From: Acetobacteraceae bacterium
Lineage (GTDB): Bacteria; Pseudomonadota; Alphaproteobacteria; Acetobacterales; Acetobacteraceae
Direction of reading: 5' to 3'
NCBI GenBank assembly: GCA_027487385.1
Contig: JAIYDS010000261.1
Span: forward strand, 1 to 33,924
DNA length: 33,924 nucleotides
The notes beneath the pieces are model-generated. The model was not told the DNA's origin, did not search any database, and saw only the letters and a list, made by a program, of their open reading frames with translations. Numbering within the stretch: position 1 is the first letter of the stretch; each line of letters begins with the position of its first letter. Both the position numbers and the translations under genes were made by a program. This document shows positions 26,928 to 33,924 of the stretch, in pieces.

Positions 26928-28382
26928 TCAGGCGGCCCGCAGCCCGCCCGCCGTCTCACCCAGGGCGGTGCGCAGCCGGGCGGCGTCGCCGCTCAACCCC
27001 TCGGCCATGCGCTCCAGCCCGCTCACCGCCTCGGCGGTCAGGCCGATGCGCTCCACCGCGCGCGACACGGCGGCGGCCGCATTCTCCGTGCCGCGCGCCA
27101 CACCGGCGCTGGCCCCGGCGATCTCACGCGTGGCCGCACCCTGCTCCTCCACCGCGGTGGCGATGGTCGCGGCGACCTCATTCACCTCGCCCACCACGCC
27201 CGCGATGGAGCGCATGGAGGTCACCGCCTCGGCCGTCGCGGCCTGGATGGCGCTGATCTGGGCGGCGATCTCCTCCGTCGCCTTCGCGGTCTGGCCGGCC
27301 AGGTTCTTCACTTCGGAGGCGACGACGGCGAAGCCCTTGCCGGCATCCCCAGCCCGCGCCGCCTCGATCGTGGCATTGAGCGCCAGCAGGTTGGTCTGGC
27401 CGGCGATGTCGCTGATCAGCCGCACCACATCCCCGATGCGCTGCGCCCCGTCCGAGAGGCTCCGGACCAGCGTATCCGTGCCCTGCACCTGCGCGCTGGC
27501 CCGCCCGGCCACCTGGCTGGCCTGGGCCACCTGGCGGGTGATCTCAGCCACGGCGGCGGCCAATTCCTCCGATGCGGCGGCGACGGTCTGCACGCCGGAG
27601 GAGGCCTCCTCCACCGCGCTGCGGGCGCTGGCGGCCTCATGCGCCGCGCCATCGGCCTCGGCCGCGATGCGCTTGGCGGCGTCATCCAGGCTGCCCGAGG
27701 CGGATTCGACCGCCTGTGCCACGCCGCCCAGGGATTGCTCGATGCGCGCCGCCGTGGCCGCGCGCGCCTCGCGGGCCTGCTGGGCGGCGGCGGTTTCTAG
27801 CGCCTGGCGGTGCAGCACCGCGGCGGCCTCCGCCTCGCGCGCCTGCTCGGCCGCGCGGCGGGCGACCTCCGCTGCGCGCCGCAGGCCCAGGATGATCACC
27901 AGGAGGCCGGCGGCCTCGACCAGCAGGATCACCGCATGCAGCATGACACGGCCGAAGCTGCCCTCCAGCGTCCCGAAGACCAGCGCGGGGGCGGCGAAAT
28001 TCATCGCGAGGTGATGCAGCGCGACGGTGAGGGTGCCCAGCAGGATGGGGCGCGGATCGCAGAAGCCCGCCAGCAGCGCGAGGGTGGCGAAATAGGCCAT
28101 GTGCATGTCCACCTGCCAGCCCATCGGGGCCAGGGCGACATGCACGGAGACGACGACCATGACGGCCACCGCCATGGTCTGCCCGAGGACTGGCGCGGCC
28201 AGCCCTGCGCGTGCGGTCCAAAGCGTCGCGACCAGGGCGATGGCAGCCAGGGCCGTCCCGACCAGCAGCGCCTCACGCGGGGCGCCTTGCAGCCAGCCGA
28301 TCAGCGGCGTGAGGGGCACGAGGACCCCCAGCAGCAGCAGAAGCAGGCGCCCTGTCCGGGCGCGGAGATCAGTCAGGTCCAT
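26928..28382 (-). CDS. six-helix methyl-accepting chemotaxis protein
   Basis: A 484-residue chemoreceptor. The N-terminus (residues ~12-166) is a bundle of about six membrane helices instead of the usual two helices with a periplasmic sensor, and there is no HAMP domain. It contains H81, H94, H123, H124 and H149 in or near helices, for example VDMHMAYF and [10 protein letters not shown] coiled coil and the MCP signalling domain follow, with the conserved hairpin tip [20 protein letters not shown] followed by EVKNLAGQT, which binds CheA/CheW. The ATG at 28382 has GAAGGAA nine bases upstream; the longer open frame is not used. No methyltransferase-docking pentapeptide is seen at the C-terminus (GLRAA). 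Confidence 0.9.
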   Translation of the reverse strand: MDLTDLRARTGRLLLLLLGVLVPLTPLIGWLQGAPREALLVGTALAAIALVATLWTARAGLAAPVLGQTMAVAVMVVVSVHVALAPMGWQVDMHMAYFATLALLAGFCDPRPILLGTLTVALHHLAMNFAAPALVFGTLEGSFGRVMLHAVILLVEAAGLLVIILGLRRAAEVARRAAEQAREAEAAAVLHRQALETAAAQQAREARAATAARIEQSLGGVAQAVESASGSLDDAAKRIAAEADGAAHEAASARSAVEEASSGVQTVAAASEELAAAVAEITRQVAQASQVAGRASAQVQGTDTLVRSLSDGAQRIGDVVRLISDIAGQTNLLALNATIEAARAGDAGKGFAVVASEVKNLAGQTAKATEEIAAQISAIQAATAEAVTSMRSIAGVVGEVNEVAATIATAVEEQGAATREIAGASAGVARGTENAAAAVSRAVERIGLTAEAVSGLERMAEGLSGDAARLRTALGETAGGLRAA

Positions 28383-28392
28383 GGTGATTCCT

Positions 28393-28683
28393 TCACGGCT
28401 GGCGGCAGTCATCGGGGGGAGCGGCCAGCCAGGCGAGGCTGGCGCCAACCATGCGGCGCAGCCGGGCGGGGTCGGCATCGGGCGTTTCGGGCATGGCCAG
28501 GATCAGCGTGACAGGACCGCGGGAGGAGATGCTGCGGATGCGCCAATCCGGGGCGCCAAAGGCCGCCTCCGCCGGCGCGCCGGGCGGCAGGGCGAGCAGG
28601 ACCGCCTGCCCCGCGCGCGGCCAGAGCGCCCCGGCGGTGAGCGCCAGGGTGGAGATCATCAGAAGGGAAAGCGCCTGGGCCAC
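28393..28683 (-). CDS. possible small exported protein upstream of the chemoreceptor
   Basis: A 96-residue frame starting GTG at 28683, or ATG at 28659 for 88 residues. The N-terminus [26 protein letters not shown] looks like a signal or anchor, followed by [23 protein letters not shown] and an [20 protein letters not shown] tail. The stop is ten bases before the chemoreceptor ATG, so the two would be coupled. No clear Shine-Dalgarno precedes either start and no family is recognised. It could be an accessory to the receptor or a chance frame in GC-rich DNA. Confidence 0.5.
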   Translation of the reverse strand: MAQALSLLMISTLALTAGALWPRAGQAVLLALPPGAPAEAAFGAPDWRIRSISSRGPVTLILAMPETPDADPARLRRMVGASLAWLAAPPDDCRQP

Positions 28684-28754
28684 CCGGCCAGGATGCCGCA
28701 GGCGCGTGAATCAATCCTTGCCGCCAGCCCGCGACCTTGCGGGATGGCAAAACG

Positions 28755-29153
28755 TCAATAGGCGGGCGTCGCCTCCGTCACCGAGACATGCGCCGAGACC
28801 ACCTTCCAGCCGACATCGGGGAAGCGCACCCAGGTCTGGGTCTGGCGCGCCGGCAAATCGCCGCGGCCGCGCATCTTGAAGATCAGGTTCACCACGGCGA
28901 AGTCCCGGCCCAGCGTCAGGATATCCAGGCGCAGACGCTCCAGCTTGATGCCCGGGCCCGGCGGGCGTGCCACGCGATGGGCGTGGATCTCGTCAAAACC
29001 ATAGCCGTTCTCATGGATGGCGAGGCGCCGGGTGTGCGGCGAATTCCAGAAGGTGTCGTCCAGCACCTCCACATCCTTGGTGATGAGCGCGGCCTCATAG
29101 CGCTCGAATTTCTCGCGGACTTCCTCGACGATCTCGGGGATGTTGGGGGTCAT
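28755..29153 (-). CDS. AtzH/HpxZ-like (DUF3225, NTF2-fold) protein
   Basis: A 132-residue protein of the NTF2-like DUF3225/AtzH family: opening PEIVEEVREKFERYEAALITKDVEVLDDTFW, given here as PEIVEEVREKF, then NGYGFDEIHAHR, VNLIFKMRGRG and QTWVRFPDVGWKVVSAHVS. Relatives are HpxZ of oxalurate catabolism and AtzH of cyanuric-acid degradation, both encoded beside amidases. The start overlaps the stop of the upstream amidase (ATGA). AtzH-like proteins are small amidohydrolases or accessory factors in urea/ureide-type breakdown. The exact step here is unknown. Confidence 0.85.
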   Translation of the reverse strand: MTPNIPEIVEEVREKFERYEAALITKDVEVLDDTFWNSPHTRRLAIHENGYGFDEIHAHRVARPPGPGIKLERLRLDILTLGRDFAVVNLIFKMRGRGDLPARQTQTWVRFPDVGWKVVSAHVSVTEATPAY

Positions 29154-30316
29154 GCTTGGGCCTCCAGAGCCAGGGCGGTGCGGATGAGAAGGGAGTCGGC
29201 CCCGCGTGCCGCGATGAGCGAGAGGCCGACCGGCCGCCCCTCCACCACGGCACCGGGGATGCTGATCTGCGGATGGCCGGCGAGGCCACCCTGCGCGCAG
29301 AGGCACAGGATCTGGTCGCGCAGCGGCGTCAGCACATCGAGCGGCAACCCGGCCCTGGGGGCCGGGAAAGGCGTGGTGGGGATGGCGAGGACGGCGCCTG
29401 GCGGCAGCAGGAAGCGCATGCGGCCGCGCACCTCCTGCCGCATCAGCGCGGCCCAGCCGCGATCCGCCTCGCTGGACATCGCACCCAGCACCAGCCCCTT
29501 GGCGACGGAGAAGGCGAAGCGCGGATTGTCGCGCTCCACCCACTCGCGGAAGGTCTCCCAGGCCTCGACGGGTTGCAGCACGCGCTGCGCCCGGCCCCAG
29601 ACGGAAAGGCCCGGTGGCGCCATCAGGTCGAAGCGGGTGTCGGGGATGATCGCCTTGAGGCGGCGGACCACGGGCTCCAGCGCGGCGGCGGTCGCGGGCT
29701 CGGCGAAGCCGAAGGCGTCGCTGGCGATGATCAGCCGCGTGGGCAGCGCCTCGGGAATCGCCTCGCCCAGCAGCACTTCCGAGACGCGGGCGAAGGTCCT
29801 GGCATCGCGCGCGAACCAGCCGGTGGTGTCGGAACTGGGCGCCTGGGGCAGCATGCCGGCCAGGTTCAGCCGGCCATGGGTGGGGCGGATGCCGTAAAGG
29901 CCGCAAAAACTCGCCGGCACGCGGACCGAGCCGCCGGTATCCGTCCCCAGCGCCGTGTCGCAGATGCCCTGCGCCACGGCGCTGGCCGAGCCGGAGGAGG
30001 AGCCGCCCGGCACATGGCCTGGCGCGGCCGGGTTCAGCGGCGTGCCCTCGAAGGCGTTCTCGCCCAGGATGCCGAGCGAGACCTCATCGGTGATGGTCTT
30101 GCCGATCAGCGTGGCGCCGGCATCGAGCAGGGTCTGCACGGCCCAGGCGTGGCGGGTGGGAATCGGATTCTGCCGCGCCCAGTCGGGATTGCCGCCGCCA
30201 GTCGACGTGCCCGCCACGTCGAACAAATCCTTGGCGGCGAAGCTCAGCCCGGCCAGGGGGCCGCCCTCCCTCCCCTCGATCCGCACGGCGCTTCCAGGGA
30301 CGAAGGGAGAAGTCAT
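29150..30316 (-). CDS. amidase (amidase-signature family), coupled to AtzH-like gene
   Basis: A 388-residue amidase-signature enzyme, shorter than the usual 450-500. The triad is K29 (FAAKDLFD), S106 (PGGSSSGSAS) and S130 (GTDTGGSVRVPAS). The lack of a long N-terminal helix region before the Lys explains part of the shortness. It overlaps the AtzH-like gene by four bases, like the AtzE/HpxY-type amidases that pair with small partners in ureide catabolism. It starts after a 54-base gap from recA. The substrate is unknown; a ureide-type amide is an inference from the pairing. Confidence 0.9.
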   Translation of the reverse strand: MTSPFVPGSAVRIEGREGGPLAGLSFAAKDLFDVAGTSTGGGNPDWARQNPIPTRHAWAVQTLLDAGATLIGKTITDEVSLGILGENAFEGTPLNPAAPGHVPGGSSSGSASAVAQGICDTALGTDTGGSVRVPASFCGLYGIRPTHGRLNLAGMLPQAPSSDTTGWFARDARTFARVSEVLLGEAIPEALPTRLIIASDAFGFAEPATAAALEPVVRRLKAIIPDTRFDLMAPPGLSVWGRAQRVLQPVEAWETFREWVERDNPRFAFSVAKGLVLGAMSSEADRGWAALMRQEVRGRMRFLLPPGAVLAIPTTPFPAPRAGLPLDVLTPLRDQILCLCAQGGLAGHPQISIPGAVVEGRPVGLSLIAARGADSLLIRTALALEAQA

Positions 30317-30370
30317 GCGGCGCGCTCCTGGCGGTGAAGCGCGCAGCTTGTCCGGCCTTGCGGCGCTTGG

Positions 30371-31408
<1,038 letters not shown>

Positions 31409-31448
31409 CCTGGAGATCCCCTACAACCCGTGGCAGCATGACGCGGCC

Positions 31449-31476
31449 AGATTACACGCAATGCAACAATGCCCAA
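31449..31476 (-). promoter_or_regulatory. probable recA promoter
   Basis: Reading the minus strand, TTGGGC (31471-31476) is followed after 16 bases by TAATCT (31449-31454), 41 bases before the recA ATG. The SOS box lies 26 bases upstream of the -35. The -10 is close to consensus and the region is A/T-rich against its surroundings, which supports it moderately. Confidence 0.55.
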
Positions 31477-31501
31477 GCAGGGAGTGGTTGCGCCGCTCGA
31501 T

Positions 31502-31516
31502 GTTCTATTAATGTTC
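31502..31516. promoter_or_regulatory. alphaproteobacterial LexA/SOS box
   Basis: GTTC-TATTAAT-GTTC (31502-31516) is an exact match to the GTTC-N7-GTTC direct-repeat LexA site of alphaproteobacteria. It lies about 95 bases upstream of the recA start. Its second and middle parts overlap the last codons and TAA of the upstream kinase gene (stop at 31508-31510). LexA itself is not encoded in the window. Confidence 0.8.
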
Positions 31517-32947
31517 TTTTTTGAGGTGCGCCGCAAGGGGGAGAAACGCACCCGCCACCGCCATTCGCAGCGCATCGGGCGTGTAGGGCTTGGCGAGGAA
31601 GCGAAATCCCTCGGCCGGCAGGTCCGAATCCACCACGGCCGCCGCATAGCCGGACAGCAGCAGAATCGGGATATCCGGCAGGAGCTTGCGCGCCGCCCGG
31701 GCCAGGGCCAGCCCGTCCATGCCGGGCATGGCGACGTCGCTCGCGATCAGGCAGGGGCGCAGCCCGGCTTCCAGCTGCTCCAGCGCCTCCTCCCCATCCA
31801 GCGCCTGCACCACCTCGAAGCCCGCCTGCGTCAGGCAGAGATTGGCCACGCGCAGCAGCGAGGGCTCGTCATCCACCAGCAGAATCGGGCCGACCGGCAC
31901 GGCCACCGGGGCGGGCCGCGGGGGCTCGGGCAGGTCGAGCGGGCCGTCATGCCGCGGCAGCAGGATGCGGAAGGTGCTGCCCTGGCCGGGTTGGCTTTCC
32001 ACCTCCATCTGCCCGCCCAGCTGCCCGATGATGCCCTGGACTGTGGCGAGACCGAGCCCCGTCCCGCCCTGATCGAGCTTCGTGGTGAAGAAGGGCTCGA
32101 AGATGCGCGGCAAGACCTCCGGCGGAATGCCGGGGCCATTGTCGGTGACCTCCACCATGGCGTAGCGCCCGGCCGGCAGGGCCAGGCTGTCCAGCACCAG
32201 CCGCCGGCCGGTCGAGATGCGCAGCTTGCCCACGCCCTTCATCGCATCGCGGGCATTCACCACCAGGTTCAGCAGCACCTGGTCCCATTGCGAGGGGTCC
32301 ACCCGGATGCGGCGCGGCGGCTCCTGCAGGTCCAGCTCCAGTTCGATCCGCGCGCCCAGCAGCCGGGGCAGCATGACCGCGAGCTGGCGGATGCTTTCAT
32401 TCAGGTCGAGCACGCGGGGCGCCATCACCTGCTGCCGGGCGAAGGCCAGCAATTGCTTCACCAGGGCCGAGCCGCGCTGCGCTGCCCCCTCGATCGCCTC
32501 GATCTCGCGCTCGGCCGCCGCGCCGGGTGCCACATGGCGCAACGCGCCGGCCGCCCCCAGCACCACGGAGAGCAGGTTGTTGAAGTCATGCGCGATGCCG
32601 CCCGCCAGACGACCCAGGATTTCGAGCCGCGCCCCCACCCCGGGCGCCAGGGATTCCAGCAGCAGCAGCGCGCCATCCGCACCGCCCAGCGGCACGAGGC
32701 GCAGCAGCCCCACCGCCTCCACCGCAACCGGCGCCGGGCTCTCGCCGCGCAGCGCGGCCTGGATCGCGAGTTCGGCCGCCGGAAAAAGCCGCGCCGCCGC
32801 ATCGCCGGTGCGGATCAGCACGGCCCCCCCCAGCGCGCCGCGCAGCGCCGCATTGGCCAGCACGACGCGGCCCGCGACATCGAGCAGCGCCGCCGGCTGC
32901 GGCCAGGCCGCGATCACCGCCTCGCCGCCCGGCAGGCGCGGGCTCAT
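31508..32947 (-). CDS. soluble hybrid histidine kinase with receiver, CckA-like
   Basis: A 479-residue hybrid kinase. Domains in order: a PAS-like sensor (residues ~15-100, LLDVAGRVVLANAAL), a dimerisation/phosphoacceptor domain with H120 in AGGIAHDFNN, an ATPase domain with N-box NLVVNARDAM, DNGPGIP, IFEPFFTTK and GTGLGLATV, and a receiver with D359/D360, phosphoacceptor D404 (SDVAMPGMDG), and K453. The AHDFNN box and the single C-terminal receiver match CckA, the kinase that starts the ChpT-CtrA phosphorelay. No membrane helices are seen, unlike typical CckA. The start at 32947 overlaps the flhB stop (ATGA), so the genes are co-translated. Confidence 0.88.
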   Translation of the reverse strand: MSPRLPGGEAVIAAWPQPAALLDVAGRVVLANAALRGALGGAVLIRTGDAAARLFPAAELAIQAALRGESPAPVAVEAVGLLRLVPLGGADGALLLLESLAPGVGARLEILGRLAGGIAHDFNNLLSVVLGAAGALRHVAPGAAAEREIEAIEGAAQRGSALVKQLLAFARQQVMAPRVLDLNESIRQLAVMLPRLLGARIELELDLQEPPRRIRVDPSQWDQVLLNLVVNARDAMKGVGKLRISTGRRLVLDSLALPAGRYAMVEVTDNGPGIPPEVLPRIFEPFFTTKLDQGGTGLGLATVQGIIGQLGGQMEVESQPGQGSTFRILLPRHDGPLDLPEPPRPAPVAVPVGPILLVDDEPSLLRVANLCLTQAGFEVVQALDGEEALEQLEAGLRPCLIASDVAMPGMDGLALARAARKLLPDIPILLLSGYAAAVVDSDLPAEGFRFLAKPYTPDALRMAVAGAFLPLAAHLKKEH

Positions 32948-33924
32948 GGCGCCCCCCTGAGGCGCATCACATAGGCGATGATCTTGGCCGCCGCGTCCCA
33001 ATGCTCGGCCGGAATTTCCTCATCCAGCTCCACCTGGTAGAGCGCGCGGGCGAGCGGCGGGTCGGGCAGCACCGGCACGCCCGCCTGGCGTGCCACCTCG
33101 CGGATCTTCGCCGCCATCGCATCCACCCCCTTGGCCACCACCCGCGGCGCCGCAGCTTGCCCGGCTTCATAGGCCAGGGCCACGGCGTAATGGGTGGGGT
33201 TGGTGATCACCACGGTCGCGCGCGGCACGGCCGCCATCATGCGCCGCCGCCCCGCCGCCTCGCGCAGCTGGCGCAGCCGGCCCTTGATGATCGGGTCGCC
33301 CTCGCTTTCCTTGTATTCCTCCTTCAGCTCCTGCCGGCTCATCCGCAGCTTTTCCAGATGGCGGAAGCGCACCAGCAGGATGTCCAGCAGCGCCAGCAGC
33401 GCGAAGGCGGCGAGCGTGGCCGCCAGGAGCCGCAGCACCCCCCAGCCCGCCGCGCCGAACAGCTCCGCCGGCGGTGCGGCCAGCACGGCGGCCAGCCCCG
33501 GCAAATCGCCCGCCACATACCAGAGCGCGGCGGCGACGATGCCGATCTTGAGGACCGAGCGCGCGAATTCCAGCAGCCCCTCGGCGCCGAAAAGCCGGGC
33601 AAAGCCGGAGATGGGGGAAATCTTGGCGAGGCTCGGCGTCAGCCCGGTCAGCGAGATGACGCCGCGCGTCTGCGCCAGCGTCGCGGCGATGGCGCCCAGC
33701 GCCGCCGCGGCCGTGATCGGCCAGGTGAGATCAAGAAACAGGTCCAGCCATTCCCGGGCCGCCCCGGCCGCGCTCAGCTCATGCCCGCGGCCCAGCGTGC
33801 CGCGCAGCGAGGCGGCGATGCGCTCCATCTCGCCGGGCAGCAGCAGCGCCGCCATGAAGGTGGAGGCGAGCAGCGTGGCAAAGCCCACCGCCTCGCGCGA
33901 GAGGGCGACATTGCCCTGCTGCGC
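32944..33924 (-). CDS. flhB: flagellar type III export protein FlhB, N-terminus cut by window
   Basis: The frame runs off the right edge; the codons before a possible GTG at 33888 read AQQGNVALSREA, which matches the start region of FlhB, so the real start is outside. The protein has about four membrane helices, then the cytoplasmic linker MSRQELKEEYKESEGDP. The autocleavage motif NPTH (33190-33201) is intact, so the export-specificity switch should work. The C-terminal FlhB_C domain follows. FlhB forms the flagellar export gate with FlhA. It is coupled to the kinase gene downstream. Confidence 0.95.
   Translation of the reverse strand, partial: AQQGNVALSREAVGFATLLASTFMAALLLPGEMERIAASLRGTLGRGHELSAAGAAREWLDLFLDLTWPITAAAALGAIAATLAQTRGVISLTGLTPSLAKISPISGFARLFGAEGLLEFARSVLKIGIVAAALWYVAGDLPGLAAVLAAPPAELFGAAGWGVLRLLAATLAAFALLALLDILLVRFRHLEKLRMSRQELKEEYKESEGDPIIKGRLRQLREAAGRRRMMAAVPRATVVITNPTHYAVALAYEAGQAAAPRVVAKGVDAMAAKIREVARQAGVPVLPDPPLARALYQVELDEEIPAEHWDAAAKIIAYVMRLRGAP
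33190..33201 (-). other. flhB: NPTH autocleavage motif of flhB
   Basis: The codons AAC CCC ACC CAT (minus strand) encode the NPTH site at which FlhB cleaves itself between Asn and Pro to switch export specificity from rod/hook to filament substrates. Confidence 0.9.

Noticed and set aside
24818..27256. An 812-residue plus-strand open frame
   Set aside because: It is antisense to alaS, whose motifs are complete.
33886..33888. GTG at 33888 as the start of flhB
   Set aside because: The codons before it continue the FlhB family N-terminal sequence, so the gene extends past the window edge.

Overview
The window is a chromosomal stretch of a very GC-rich alphaproteobacterium. The best guess is Acetobacteraceae (Roseomonas-like). 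Reasons: dense GC-rich coding, a GTTC-N7-GTTC SOS box upstream of recA (the alphaproteobacterial LexA site), a CckA-like hybrid kinase coupled to flhB, and tandem Bug-type (TctC) solute receptors. No rRNA, tRNA, CRISPR, transposase, integrase or phage gene was seen. The genus is inference, not demonstrated.

Layout. 1-1349 (+): the end of tgt and a GTGA-overlapped queF, two steps of queuosine synthesis, followed by a four-hairpin cluster. 1463-7512 (-): an RND efflux adaptor and pump, then a thiamine-diphosphate enzyme. 7588-9635 (-): an oligopeptide-type pair of ABC ATPases without permeases or receptor. 9790-10461 (+): a stand-alone Lrp/AsnC ligand-binding domain and a small lipoprotein, closed by a large two-level palindrome. 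10564-12746 (-): an amidase and an exported histidine phosphatase. 12747-13456: a promoter region with an inverted repeat, a 42-residue membrane miniprotein and a degenerate tandem repeat array. 13457-16607 (-): an exported alpha/beta hydrolase, an uncharacterised protein with the Glu-Lys-Cys triad of nitrilases, a Tat-type glutathione peroxidase, and an overlapping sulfite-oxidase-fold molybdoenzyme. 16756-19693 (+): two Bug receptors and an uncharacterised 218-residue protein with a CNF/CheD-like Cys-His pattern. 19713-20171 (-): a two-CBS protein. 20311-22480 (+): Asp/Glu racemase-like, ParA-like, CopD/HemJ-like and GNAT genes, the last three translationally coupled. 22477-23343 (-): a LigI-like amidohydrolase; 23410-24159 (+): an SDR. 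24215-33924 (-): alaS, a six-helix chemoreceptor with a possible small partner, an AtzH-like protein coupled to an amidase, recA, a hybrid kinase and flhB (cut by the window edge).

Most of the window is ordinary housekeeping and metabolic accessory sequence. No clearly new multi-gene system is evident. The observations most worth testing are the two uncharacterised proteins with recognisable catalytic patterns (14558-15316 and 19037-19693), the recA-alaS interval filled by chemoreceptor and amidase genes, the flhB-kinase-recA arrangement with an SOS box overlapping the kinase stop codon, the 42-residue membrane protein beside an inverted repeat, and the intergenic palindrome family shared by two distant convergent junctions.
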